NCBI GenBank assembly: GCA_031963465.1
Contig: JASSUG010000002.1
Coordinates: 478,674 to 542,673 of the forward strand
DNA from: Mycoavidus cysteinexigens_B
GTDB lineage: Bacteria > Pseudomonadota > Gammaproteobacteria > Burkholderiales > Burkholderiaceae
Length of the DNA stretch: 64,000 nucleotides
Direction of reading: 5' to 3'
Of the stretch, positions 25,587-35,146 are shown one piece after another. The notes under the pieces are model-generated. The model did not search any database. It was not told the DNA's origin and saw nothing but the letters and a program-made list of their open reading frames with translations. Both the position numbers and the translations under genes were made by a program. The stretch's first letter is position 1. Each line of letters starts with the position of its first letter.

Positions 25587-26537
25587 TTACGTCCCTGACG
25601 TTGATGGAACAGGATAAATTCCTGGCGTTTCCTTGAAAGTAGATAATCCTATGCGGAGCAATTTAAGCAAGTGTTCCATAGCTGGAAAAAGTGGCTTACC
25701 GCGTCTAGTAATTAAAGACAGATCGATAGAATTGAAAACGGGGTGGTCTATTTCTAATGCAATTAAATCTCCCCCCTGAATTTCCTCGCGTGCCGAGAAA
25801 GCCGACATAAATACGGTACCTGGGTTGGTATAGACAAATTTCTTGCGGGCTATCGTTGAATTACTCACAAGCGCTGGGGAAGGGAGCATAATTTTTTCAG
25901 AACGTGCCACCGATTCAACTGTCCGTAATAGCATCCCCGAGGCTGGCAGCGTAAACGGATAGCCTATCGCTTCGGCAAAAGTCACTTTATGCCTATTGGC
26001 CAGCGGATGGTTTTTACTAACTAACATGCGTAAAGGTAAAGACACATGGGCATGACGTTGTATATCTGGAACCTCGGGGCAGATGTGGGCTATCCCTATA
26101 TGGAAATTATCTTCGAGGATTTGATGAACTATTTTGGGGGATTCAAATATTTCTTCGATATGGAGATTGATATTCGGATACTGACAACGAAAATCTTCTA
26201 ATACACCCATAAGCGCGCCCACAAAAGTAGAGGGTATAGCAAGGTTAATACTTCCTCCTCGCATACTGCGCACATCCTGTAATTCTTTCTCTAAAAATTC
26301 CTGTAATTCACGGCTTCGGCGGCAATATTCAAGTAGCACCTCCGCTCCTCGAGTCGGTATAACTTCACGGACACCAGGATGGCGCACGAATAATTGACAC
26401 TCTAGCTCCTCCTCTAGCAACTGAATTTGCCGCGTAACCACGGATGAGTATGAATCTAAATACTCTGCAGCTTTGCGAATTTTTTTATGGGTATAAACCG
26501 CTTGAAAGTATGCTAACCGCTTTGGATTCATAATCAC
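25587..26537 (-). CDS. LysR-type transcriptional regulator
   Basis: A 316-aa LysR-family regulator. The N-terminal winged helix is clear: RLAYFQAVYTHKKIRKAAEY, then LDSYSSVVTRQIQLLEEELE and a CQLFVRHP segment. The C-terminal part is a two-lobe inducer domain. I take the GTG at 26537 as start because AGGAG lies 9 bases upstream; an ATG two codons later is an alternative. It is directly coupled to the binding-protein gene and divergent from the CCS transporter, the classic position of a LysR activator that senses the transported acid. The target site is probably among the palindromes in the 560-bp divergent region. Confidence 0.92.
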   Translation of the reverse strand: MIMNPKRLAYFQAVYTHKKIRKAAEYLDSYSSVVTRQIQLLEEELECQLFVRHPGVREVIPTRGAEVLLEYCRRSRELQEFLEKELQDVRSMRGGSINLAIPSTFVGALMGVLEDFRCQYPNINLHIEEIFESPKIVHQILEDNFHIGIAHICPEVPDIQRHAHVSLPLRMLVSKNHPLANRHKVTFAEAIGYPFTLPASGMLLRTVESVARSEKIMLPSPALVSNSTIARKKFVYTNPGTVFMSAFSAREEIQGGDLIALEIDHPVFNSIDLSLITRRGKPLFPAMEHLLKLLRIGLSTFKETPGIYPVPSTSGT

Positions 26538-27097
26538 TGCCCCATCTCCTTACAGGGTACCTCGCCTTGAAAAGCAACTCGCTTAACATCAAATAAATTA
26601 TAGAGCTGACAACGAAAATCTAATGCTGCTTGTTTGTTTTTTAATGCTGCTTAATAAATTTTAGACAGTGTAATCTGAAGGGCAAACAGCCAATAACTGG
26701 TGAAATACAAAGTTGCATAAAAGAAACAAACTCTTTTACACTTATCAAGCGAAAATTAAACCTCTCGTATCAAATAGGTTTGAATTTTTAAAATAATTCA
26801 AACCTATTAATTTAGGAGCAACACAACTTTAAGAGCGCGTTTAACTGCTAATTAGATTAGCAGCAATGAAAATTACGCTTGTTATTTTTTAGATATTCTC
26901 TACAGGTCACACTAGCATCGTAATCATTGCCGGGGATAGAAATATTTCCAACGCAACATGATCTCAATAGTTCGCGCTTCGACTACACAACGCCATAGAA
27001 AAATATTTTTGCTTTTTTAGGAAGGTAAAAAAAATCTTGGGGTGCATCTTCGGTAGCACATGTGCAATGAATATACCCAATCTAGGAGACGTAAAAA
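26538..27097. promoter_or_regulatory. Divergent control region lysR/CCS transporter 2 with two palindromes
   Basis: A 560-bp AT-rich gap without a gene. It holds two strong inverted repeats. At 26773-26808, AATAGGTTTGAATT pairs perfectly with AATTCAAACCTATT across 8 bases. At 26845-26863, CTGCTAAT pairs perfectly with ATTAGCAG across TAG. The second has the size and interrupted dyad shape expected of a LysR-family operator, though not the exact T-N11-A. Close to the transporter start, AGGAGACG provides a good ribosome binding site. Confidence 0.6.
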
Positions 27098-28477
27098 ATG
27101 AGCATTTCTTCTGCTGAGAGTAGTGTTTTGATCAATAAAAGGTGGCGACATTTTCTACGACGGCATCAAATAGGTAGGTTTAGCATCTTATTGAGTGGTG
27201 TTCATTGGCAGAAGCTAATGAATAGAAGAGTTGGCATTGTTTCAGTGCCGCTGTATTTCATTATTTTTGCTTGCTTGGGCATGCTTTTGGCCCTTGGAAA
27301 AATCTCTGGTGATATTTCAATCATGTTCGCGCTCCTTACCATACTCGGCTTTACCTGTGCCGAACTTGGAGCGCGTATTCCAGGCCTACGTCAGATTGGT
27401 GGCCCTGTTATTGCGACAATTTTTCTCCCCGCCTGCTTGGTTCATTACAAGCTTTTGCCTAATGAATTGGTGGGTTCAATTAATGATTTCTGGCAATCGA
27501 CTAAAATCTTATACCTCTTCATTGCCTGTGTGATCGTTGGCAGCATCCTTAGCATGGACCATCGGACGCTGGTTACAGGCATTGTGAAAATCTTTATCCC
27601 TCTTGCCGCCGGCTCTGTACTTGCAATTATTGCAGGCACACTTACCGGGATAGCTTTTGGATTAAGCGCTCACCATACCTTTTTCTTTATCATCATCCCT
27701 ATTATGGCTGGTGGCATTGGTGAAGGGGCGATTCCTCTCACCCTTGGCTATGCTGACATTCTCAACTTGCCGCAAAATCAGCTATTCGCCCAAATCGTAC
27801 CCGCCATCGTGCTTGGCAATTTGATGGCGATTATTTGCGCTAGCTTGCTTAATCAGCTTGGTAAGCGCCGCCCCCACTATACCGGCCAGGGCCACTTATA
27901 TGCTGCTGATGAGGATGCCTCCGTAAAACCCACCAAAGCTTCTGCAGTTACAGTAGAGCATATTGCTGCTGCGGGCATGATTGCCATCTCTTTTTATATA
28001 CTGGGCATAATCGTGCATAAGTTTACTGGTTTACCTGCTCCAGTCGGTATGCTATTTCTTGCTGTACTTGCCAAGCTCACTTATGCGATTTCACCCAAGC
28101 TGGAAGAGGGTGCTCGTACGGTTTATCATTTTTTCTCGACAGCAGTGACCTATCCCTTGCTCTTTGCTATTGGTATCACTACCACTTCGTGGAGCGACCT
28201 GATGGCTGCTTTTACTTTGGCTAATGTCATTACTATTGCGGTCACGGTTTTTACCCTGACTACGGTTGGATTTTTTGTGGGCAAATGGGTAGGTTTATAT
28301 CCGATCGAAAGCGCGGTTATTAATGCCTGCCACAGTGGTATGGGCGGCATTGGCGATGTTGCAATACTCACTTCTGCCCGCCGTTTGGAGCTGATGCCAT
28401 TCGCGCAGATAGCGACTCGCCTAGGTGGGGCGCTCACTATCACTGCTGCTATTGTCTTACTGGGAATGATTTCATAA
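27098..28477 (+). CDS. 2-hydroxycarboxylate transporter, CCS family (copy 2)
   Basis: A 459-aa paralogue of the transporter at 180-1526, with the same two signature loops (MAGGIGEGAIPLTLGYADIL and SGMGGIGDVAILTSARRLEL) and the ATRLGG Arg motif. Similarity covers the whole membrane part, while the N-terminal ~45 residues differ and are basic here. AGGAG lies 10 bases before the ATG. Divergent from a LysR regulator and a Tat-exported binding protein. Expected to import citrate, malate or a related acid. The copies may differ in substrate or regulation, since only this one has a regulator beside it. Confidence 0.92.
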   Translation: MSISSAESSVLINKRWRHFLRRHQIGRFSILLSGVHWQKLMNRRVGIVSVPLYFIIFACLGMLLALGKISGDISIMFALLTILGFTCAELGARIPGLRQIGGPVIATIFLPACLVHYKLLPNELVGSINDFWQSTKILYLFIACVIVGSILSMDHRTLVTGIVKIFIPLAAGSVLAIIAGTLTGIAFGLSAHHTFFFIIIPIMAGGIGEGAIPLTLGYADILNLPQNQLFAQIVPAIVLGNLMAIICASLLNQLGKRRPHYTGQGHLYAADEDASVKPTKASAVTVEHIAAAGMIAISFYILGIIVHKFTGLPAPVGMLFLAVLAKLTYAISPKLEEGARTVYHFFSTAVTYPLLFAIGITTTSWSDLMAAFTLANVITIAVTVFTLTTVGFFVGKWVGLYPIESAVINACHSGMGGIGDVAILTSARRLELMPFAQIATRLGGALTITAAIVLLGMIS

Positions 28478-28497
28478 ACGCCAAAGATTGGATTACA

Positions 28498-28725
28498 TCA
28501 GGTGCCCAAAATCACTGCCCATGTGACGGATCGCGCAAGCGCGATCATTACGGTTAGCCGGTGCAAAGATGCCCTGTCCCGAGGCCAAGGTAGTTTTGGC
28601 GGATAGTGGCTAAACAGATCGGTCAGCCTTTTGCAGATGGGATCCACGAAAAAATCAGTGCTTCCGTGCAAGTTAATCAGATCGCTAGCTCCCTTTAGAT
28701 AGCTTCTCAAATACTTCTTTTCCAA
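28498..28725 (-). CDS. Doubtful small ORF downstream of the NLR-like gene
   Basis: A 75-aa frame beginning MEKKYLRSYLKGASDLINLH and continuing through FFVDPICKRLTDLFSHYPPK. It overlaps the last 19 bases of the giant gene upstream in a different frame. I do not recognise it. It may be a small gene, a remnant of a mobile element, or chance. It fills the 229-bp space between the CCS transporter and the giant gene, both of which end here convergently. Confidence 0.25.
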   Translation of the reverse strand: MEKKYLRSYLKGASDLINLHGSTDFFVDPICKRLTDLFSHYPPKLPWPRDRASLHRLTVMIALARSVTWAVILGT

Positions 28726-31700
28726 GGAAGTTTCCCGACAATTTTCTTGTCCATAAAATTCTTTAGCTCCACATTCGCTTCACGAAACAGATCAGAAGCT
28801 TTTGCATGGGAATAATCTTTTAAAGTAATCAGCATTTGTTTAGAAAAATCTTTTAAAGGGGGTGCAATATCTTCGTCCTCTCCTGTTACGCGCTGCGCTA
28901 ATAGTCGTTTATTCACTTCGTTTAAATCCTCAACGTCTTCCACAACCGTATCAATCAAGTTCAAAACTTGATTTAACGAACGCCAACGTAGACATACTTT
29001 ATATTTATCACCCTCTGAGACCAACTGCCACTGCCTTACTGAACAATCTTTACTACCAGTGACCAAATGATCGCCCTCGAGAGTCGCCTTCCAGGCAACA
29101 CTCCATACTTCCTCGTTAAAACCTTCAATCACCATCTGGCATTGGCCCGTTTTGAGATTCCACAGCCGCACTGTCTTGTCTTTACCCTCAAAAAAAAGCC
29201 GATCTCCTGTCGGCGAAGACACGACGTTCATAACCGGGTCAATATAGTCACTTAAGGTACGCAGACAAATACCCGTTTTGACATCCCACTTCAGCACGGT
29301 ATCGTCTTCACCGCGAGAAACAAGCTGATCTCCCGCCGGAGAATACGCTACGCCCAAAACTATACTCGTATGGTCGCTTAAAATACGCAGACAAGTACCC
29401 GTTTGGGCATCCCACTGACGCACTGTCTTGTCAAAACTTCCAGAAGCAAGCTGGTCTCCTGTCGGCGAATACACTACACTACTAACGTTGTCACTATGGC
29501 CGCTTAAAATATGCAGACAAGTACCCGTTTTGGCATCCCACTGACGCACTGTCTTATCCCAACTTCCAGAAGCAAGCTGAGCCCCTGTCGGTGAATACGC
29601 TACGCTCCAAACAAAACCCGTATGGCCACTTAAAATACGCAGGCAAGTACCCGTTTGGGCATCCCACTGACGCACTGTCTTGTCACTACTGCCAGAAGCA
29701 AGCTGATCTTCTGTCGGCGAATACACTACGCTATGAACCTCGGCATTATGGCCGCCTAAGGTAGGCTGAACAGAAGCTCCAGTTTCTACAGCCCACAGCC
29801 GCACTGTATAGTCATCATTGCCAGAAGAAGCAAGCTGATCTCCTGTCGGTGAATACGCTACGCTACTCACCCACCTAATATGGCCGCTTAAAGTTTGTAG
29901 ACAAACACCCGTTTTGACATCCCACAGCCGCACTGTCTTGTCATAACTGCAAGAAGCAAGCTGATCGCCTCTCGGCGAATACGCTACGCCACTCACCCGG
30001 CCACTATGGCCGCTTAAGATCAGGCCAACAGTTCCAGTTTCTGCATCCCACAGTCGCACTGTGTAGTCATCACTGCCAGAAGCAAGCTGATCGCCTGTCG
30101 GTGAATACACTACGCTATAAACCGCGTCAATATGGCCATTTAAGGTGTGCAGACAAACACCCGTTTTAGCATCCCACAGTCGCACTGTCTTGTCCCAACT
30201 GCCAGAAGCAAGCTGATCGCCTGTCGGTGAATACGCTACGCTACTCACCCGGTCACTATGGCCGCTTAAGATCAGGCCAGCAGTTCCAGTTTCTGCATCC
30301 CACAGCCGCACTGTCTTGTCATCACTGCCAGAAGCAAGCTGATCTCCTGTCGGCGAATACACTACGCTACTCACCGCGTCACTGTGACCGCTTAAGATGA
30401 GGCCATAAACTCCAGTGGCTACATCCCACAGCCGCACTGTCTTGTCTTCACCACCAGAGGCGATCTGGTCCCCTTTCGGTGAATATGCAAAGCTGCGACT
30501 AAAACCTCTTAAGGTCTGGATTTTTTCCCAGTTCGAAGTCGAGTACACCCTGATCTTTACGTGCTCAAGACCCACGGCGAATGTCGCTCCATCTGGTGAA
30601 TAGGCACACGAAGTCACCTCTTGATTTTCTTTGAGAAAGGGCAATTCGCCAAACTGTACCCCGGCCATTCGCGCTTTGCTTAAATTCGCCCCGCGCAGCC
30701 AAACATGACGAAGTTTCACTCCTCTCAAATCCGCTCCTTGCAATTGCGCTGAGTCGAATGCCCCATAACTTAAATCTGCTCCTGGAATTTGGATGCCCTT
30801 TAAATCCGCTTCGTCAAACTGCACGCCCGCTTTGACCAAAATCGTCATCGCATTGGCCGCCGCTTGGCGCACCCCAGCATTGGTTTTGGAGCGCTCAATG
30901 ATGGCTAAAAGCTGTTTCTTAAATATGGGTTCTTGCCAAACGCGATCAGACAACAAGCGGACAACCCCCAAATCGCCGACCCAATCCTTTGGGGCTAAGG
31001 GGGTCTCTCGCAGCATTTGGCGCGGCAGAACAACTTGATTAAAACTATAGACTGAAGCGTCGCTACCACGACGGTGATGGGTGTCCGGCACCAGGCAATC
31101 ATCAAACGAATCGAAAAGCGCACACACCACAAAATATTCAAGCAACGATTTATGGATAAAGCGGTATTGATTGCCGCTTCGGCTCAGCGGCCAGGCTTCT
31201 CGCAGCAGTTGATTTTCTTCTTCTCGACCGAAAAAAGCGGCCTTCCAATTTTCTTTGTCTTTCAATAACGAATATTCGATAACTGGGTTACCCGCATTCT
31301 CTCTATAGAAACGCACCGCCAACTCTTTGACAAATTCAATACCGTGCTGGGCAAAACCATCATCGCACAACTCTCTAAAGACCCCTCTTTTGGTCCCGGT
31401 TAAACCTTGTGTGCTTAAGCGCTGCTGGTTACGCTCGAACCAACTTCTTACGAACTGGTCATACAGGTCTAAGCGTAACTGGACGGCACTTCGTGCTTTC
31501 CCTTCGTTTTTCAGGTACGGCAACGCTTCTAACACCACTCGTAGCAAAAAGGGGTTGCTGGCTAAGTCTTTTAAATGCGGTTCTTCGAGGACTTTTAGAT
31601 AGTGTTGTTCTGGCCAATCCGTTAGATTGTGCTTTACATATTCTTTTAGATATTGATTCCGCTCTACTTCTGAAAATGGCTGGACTATGACTTCTTGAAA

Positions 31701-33707
31701 CGCCGTGTCCTTGTCCTGCAAATTCGGATGCGGTTGGAAACGGCTGCGATAATCTTGGCCGAGATATTCGCTGCGACAACTGATCACCATTTGCCCCTGC
31801 CAGCCGCCGGACTGGTTGATGGAATTGCTCAGATACAGATTCCGCATCTGACGAATCTCATCATAGCCGTCCAAAATAAACACGAACCTTTGGTTGTCGT
31901 CTTTCTTTAACTTCTGAATCTGAAAGTCTGACAGCCCTCTTTTCTTTAACGCTTTGGCAATTAGATCTTCCTCTGGTTTGTCAATACTCGCCAGGGAAAT
32001 AAAGAGTGGAATCGCATCGTCGTCTGCTTTTTTATCGTCCCATAATTGCTTTTCTAAGCGGCGGTTGAAGGTGGTTTTGCCCGCCCCGGAATCACCCGTC
32101 AATAAAATCACTTGTTTATTAGCGCTTAGAAACTTTTGCACCTGGAGTAACAGGTCAGAGGTGTCAATCTTCCCATCCAGACTCGCTTTGCCCCGCGGTG
32201 CAACATAGAGCTGTAGGGTTTCATTAAACGCCTCATCTTGCGTTAAGGCAGCCAAATACTGCCCTTTCAGCGCCGCCCTGGGGTCTACACGGAACACCTG
32301 CAACTGCTCGTGTTCTTGCTGCACGGTGGTGGCAAGCTGGCTGTGCAGCACTGTCCGTATGCCGTCGAAAATGCCGTCCAATAACTTGGCAAATTCTAGC
32401 TTGCCAAACTTTGCATCACTCTTTAAACGGGATATAACATGGCCATGCCCATCCCAAAATTTATTCAGAAACGTTTTAGCCTCATTGCTGCCCGCTAACA
32501 GCCGCTCAATCACCTTAAACAGCACTCCATGTGAACCTTGGTTCAGATAAACTTCGTCCCCCTTTTTGACTTGCAAATCAAAGCGCAGAGGGTCCTCCAT
32601 CCGAACCGTCGTCGAGTCAATAAAATCCTTCAGGCAGTAGTCATAGCTATTGGGCGTTAATGAAACCGGGATAATCCCGTGCTGACCTTTCAGATGCTCT
32701 GCGCGTATTTCCAAAAAGGCCATTTCCGTCAACACATGATGGAACTCCGCCCTATATTTTTCCTCTTGGGAAAATTTTCTGACCACCTCACGTAACGCTG
32801 GAGTACCCTTTTGATTATTGTCTTTGACGTAGGCTTCGCGATCTGTGTCATAGGCTTTTTTAAGCTCATCACAAAACTCTTTATAGGACTGCCCTTTTAG
32901 GTAACTTCCTAAGACATCAGAACAACACACGATCACCTTATCAACCGGCTTCACATCCGCCCGCACCTGAGCGGGCAGCAAACAGAACTGATTGGTTAAG
33001 ATGTCTTCTAGCTTGCCATCCTCTTTCAGATTTTCATCCGAGTTTGCATACGCTTGCCCTATCGGCGTTTGATCCGAATAGAGCGTCACCCCTCGGATTT
33101 TTGATAAATTATTGATTAAATATTTAGACGTCGAGGCCTTCGCCTCTCCGTGAGCATCATTGTCATGGGCATACACTAGAAACAGACTGGGTTTTTTCGA
33201 CACCTCTAAGGAGCTCAGCGTCAACAGCGCCTTTTCAAACAGATAATCCACCAGATCACTTTTTTCCTCGACAGAGATTGAAGTAGATAGGGCAGTGTGA
33301 GCCGGAGCCGACTTATTTGAGTGAGCGCTATGCTCTGATGGAGGGGCTTGCAAAGCTTCCGCACGATGTTTGGCTCCATCGTGCCCCCATGCTTCAGCCT
33401 TAATATAGCTGATTCTTGCTTTGGTCAATAAATTTAAGCTTTCTAACACTTCCCCACGTTCGAAATAGGCATCAGCCATCATCGCTCGCAATGTCTCATC
33501 GGCTAATGTTTGGGGATCTTGCGCTTTCCTCAAAGCCTCTTTTACACCCCCAAGCGATTTCAGCGTTTCTTTCAACTGATCGTATAGGGCCCGTGCTACC
33601 TCCAAGTGCCCCTTTTCCTTCTCAGCGCGAGCTTGACCTAAATAAAGTTCACTGAGGTTCCGTGTGAGGGTTTCTGGTAACGCTGAATGAGATATCTTTC
33701 CTAACAT
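28707..33707 (-). CDS. Giant NLR-like STAND protein: SEFIR/TIR-like, NACHT, pentapeptide, WD40
   Basis: A 1666-aa protein. Residues ~1-110 are helical and TPR-like. At ~172-365 a SEFIR/TIR-like domain begins PSLFLVYAHDND and continues with KVIVCCSDVLGSYL. The NACHT NTPase has Walker A GDSGAGKTT (538-546), Walker B FVFILDGYDEI (608-618) and VISCRSEYLGQDYRSRF. A helical region follows, then pentapeptide-type repeats (ADLKGIQIPGADL, LQGADLRGVKL) and 13 WD40 repeats up to ~1600. This is a nucleotide-dependent, oligomerising sensor architecture as in bacterial NLR-like defence proteins and fungal NWD proteins. GGAG precedes the ATG. A frameshifted paralogue lies 2.1 kb upstream at 35839-40910. Either phage defence or an effector/recognition role in the host is possible. 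Confidence 0.88.
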   Translation of the reverse strand: MLGKISHSALPETLTRNLSELYLGQARAEKEKGHLEVARALYDQLKETLKSLGGVKEALRKAQDPQTLADETLRAMMADAYFERGEVLESLNLLTKARISYIKAEAWGHDGAKHRAEALQAPPSEHSAHSNKSAPAHTALSTSISVEEKSDLVDYLFEKALLTLSSLEVSKKPSLFLVYAHDNDAHGEAKASTSKYLINNLSKIRGVTLYSDQTPIGQAYANSDENLKEDGKLEDILTNQFCLLPAQVRADVKPVDKVIVCCSDVLGSYLKGQSYKEFCDELKKAYDTDREAYVKDNNQKGTPALREVVRKFSQEEKYRAEFHHVLTEMAFLEIRAEHLKGQHGIIPVSLTPNSYDYCLKDFIDSTTVRMEDPLRFDLQVKKGDEVYLNQGSHGVLFKVIERLLAGSNEAKTFLNKFWDGHGHVISRLKSDAKFGKLEFAKLLDGIFDGIRTVLHSQLATTVQQEHEQLQVFRVDPRAALKGQYLAALTQDEAFNETLQLYVAPRGKASLDGKIDTSDLLLQVQKFLSANKQVILLTGDSGAGKTTFNRRLEKQLWDDKKADDDAIPLFISLASIDKPEEDLIAKALKKRGLSDFQIQKLKKDDNQRFVFILDGYDEIRQMRNLYLSNSINQSGGWQGQMVISCRSEYLGQDYRSRFQPHPNLQDKDTAFQEVIVQPFSEVERNQYLKEYVKHNLTDWPEQHYLKVLEEPHLKDLASNPFLLRVVLEALPYLKNEGKARSAVQLRLDLYDQFVRSWFERNQQRLSTQGLTGTKRGVFRELCDDGFAQHGIEFVKELAVRFYRENAGNPVIEYSLLKDKENWKAAFFGREEENQLLREAWPLSRSGNQYRFIHKSLLEYFVVCALFDSFDDCLVPDTHHRRGSDASVYSFNQVVLPRQMLRETPLAPKDWVGDLGVVRLLSDRVWQEPIFKKQLLAIIERSKTNAGVRQAAANAMTILVKAGVQFDEADLKGIQIPGADLSYGAFDSAQLQGADLRGVKLRHVWLRGANLSKARMAGVQFGELPFLKENQEVTSCAYSPDGATFAVGLEHVKIRVYSTSNWEKIQTLRGFSRSFAYSPKGDQIASGGEDKTVRLWDVATGVYGLILSGHSDAVSSVVYSPTGDQLASGSDDKTVRLWDAETGTAGLILSGHSDRVSSVAYSPTGDQLASGSWDKTVRLWDAKTGVCLHTLNGHIDAVYSVVYSPTGDQLASGSDDYTVRLWDAETGTVGLILSGHSGRVSGVAYSPRGDQLASCSYDKTVRLWDVKTGVCLQTLSGHIRWVSSVAYSPTGDQLASSGNDDYTVRLWAVETGASVQPTLGGHNAEVHSVVYSPTEDQLASGSSDKTVRQWDAQTGTCLRILSGHTGFVWSVAYSPTGAQLASGSWDKTVRQWDAKTGTCLHILSGHSDNVSSVVYSPTGDQLASGSFDKTVRQWDAQTGTCLRILSDHTSIVLGVAYSPAGDQLVSRGEDDTVLKWDVKTGICLRTLSDYIDPVMNVVSSPTGDRLFFEGKDKTVRLWNLKTGQCQMVIEGFNEEVWSVAWKATLEGDHLVTGSKDCSVRQWQLVSEGDKYKVCLRWRSLNQVLNLIDTVVEDVEDLNEVNKRLLAQRVTGEDEDIAPPLKDFSKQMLITLKDYSHAKASDLFREANVELKNFMDKKIVGKLPWKRSI
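29010..30630 (-). repeat. WD40 repeat array of the first NLR-like gene (13 units)
   Basis: Tandem units of about 42 codons encode a near-invariant frame (VYSPTGDQLASGS, then KTVRLWDA-TG). Differences concentrate just after the GH dipeptide (SDA, SDR, IDA, SGR, IRW, NAE, TGF, SDN, TSI, IDP before the conserved Val) and just before the invariant D-T (DD, WD, YD, SD, FD). Boundaries are approximate. Confidence 0.85.
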
Positions 33708-34705
33708 TTTTAGTCTCCATTTTCTTTGATTCGTATTTATTAAATCAGGTTTCAGCTACTCGAGCGCACATTACTATCCCGATTTCGCAGCCACTCACTC
33801 GTAGTCGATACAGATTATGCAAAAGCTAGATTGCGGCTGATTTCGGTCGAACCTATTGACCGGAAGGAATGGAATTTAATAAATATTAGTAGCATCTCTC
33901 TAGAAAAACAAGAGAAATGTTTTTTTATTTTATTGTTGTTGACTATGGATAAATGTTTACGATACCCAAACAAGCCATTGCCCCCACAGCACGGTGGCCC
34001 GTCAAAGCCTCTGGAAAACGATAAGTGCAGCAGCATTTCTAGGGCACCATGCATGGCGGCATAGTTGCACAAAAATTTGCTCAAATACCCGCATGTCACA
34101 CCCCATTTTTTCGTTCCGTAAAAAGAAGCTCATTTAAGCCCATTAAAGCCTTAAATCGCCTGTTTGAGAGCTAATTGCGGAATGGATTTTGGCCTATAAT
34201 CTTTTGATTTTTCTATATCTAACGACAGCTTTTTAATCCAGTGCTTACCGTGAGCAAGTCTGTAAAGCAACTTGATGTGTCCGCGACAGTAGGATTTACG
34301 GGGTATTTTTTCTGATTTACTTCACAAACAATTTGAAACGCGAGAAAATAGATTTAGTCCAGGTGGTTCGCGTGGATCTCTCGAGCGTCTGTTATCTAAA
34401 CAGCAGCACCTTTGGAGTGTAATCTGCCAGACCCGCTGCCGGGTCTGAGAGAAAATAGGCGGCATTTCGCTTGCTGAGCTTGCCCAAGCCGATACCTTTC
34501 ATGCCAGCGTCTGCTGGCATGAATAAAAACCAGCACTGGGATTAAGTGTTTTTTCTCAGCAGTTAAAGCAAGCGGAACGCTATACGCAGAGCACTTCAAA
34601 CATTGGTTTTGCTGCTCTCTTTTTGTTCTAAAAATACGGCTTTTTCTACAAAAATCTATTTTGTAGGCTTTACTGCCCTCCCGCGCTCTCGCACATCGAG
34701 ATATG
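33708..34705. other. 1-kb non-coding gap between NLR-like gene 1 and ferritin-like gene, with hairpins
   Basis: No gene can be supported here. The ~70 bases next to the NLR-like start (33708-33775) closely resemble those upstream of the paralogue at 40911-40970 and must hold its promoter. Two perfect hairpins stand out: CAGACCCG/CGGGTCTG with a CTGC loop at 34428-34447, and an 11-bp stem around CATGCCAGC/GCTGGCATG with a GTCT loop at 34498-34523. They resemble dispersed REP-type repeats more than terminators, as no T tract follows. Confidence 0.5.
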
Positions 34706-35146
34706 CTAAGCGACTGATTCTAACCAGGCTTTATGGCGCTTTTCATCTTTTAAGCCGTCTTCCAACGTACCATGTACTTCTGTCCATTTATGTTTATGAT
34801 GAGTAAGCCGCTCATAGGCGGTGTTAGTGTCGATTTCATTATCTTTCATTGCATTTAAAATACCTTTGTCTCCCAATATACTAGCTGCTATTACTTTCCC
34901 TTTTAGCAAAAGCTGTTTCATATCCGGTCCATTGGGAGGCGTATCGCCATGTTGAACGATAAGCTTAGAGAGTGCCTGAATATGGCGTTTATGGTCTTGT
35001 TGAAATTCTTCTAAATTTTCTTTGTAGAGCGGATCCTTTATACGCTCAATCGCGGCTTGATATGCTTCAACAGCGTCATAGTCGAGCTCAATAAGCTCGG
35101 TAAGTGCCTTTAGAAAATCTTCTTGTGTACCGACTAACGTTACCAT
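34706..35146 (-). CDS. Ferritin-like four-helix protein (DUF2383/PA2169 type)
   Basis: A 146-aa all-helical protein. The pattern LTELIELDYDAVEAYQAAIE, then QDHKRHIQALSKLIVQHGDT and later ERLTHHKHKWTEVHGTLEDG gives the E/D and ExxH/DxxR positions of ferritin-like domains of the DUF2383/PA2169 group, some of which are stress-related. I start at the ATG at 35146, which has AAGGAGCAGGAA in front; the frame stays open 17 codons further upstream. It lies between the two NLR-like genes on the same strand. No functional link with them is evident. Metal binding is not certain. Confidence 0.75.
   Translation of the reverse strand: MVTLVGTQEDFLKALTELIELDYDAVEAYQAAIERIKDPLYKENLEEFQQDHKRHIQALSKLIVQHGDTPPNGPDMKQLLLKGKVIAASILGDKGILNAMKDNEIDTNTAYERLTHHKHKWTEVHGTLEDGLKDEKRHKAWLESVA

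Noticed and set aside
33815..34099. Overlapping small frames on both strands (minus 94 codons, plus 77 codons)
   Set aside because: No family resemblance, and both strands are equally open in AT-rich DNA; most likely chance.
34396..34599. 67-codon minus-strand frame across the two hairpins
   Set aside because: The frame is produced by the inverted repeats themselves; no domain is seen.
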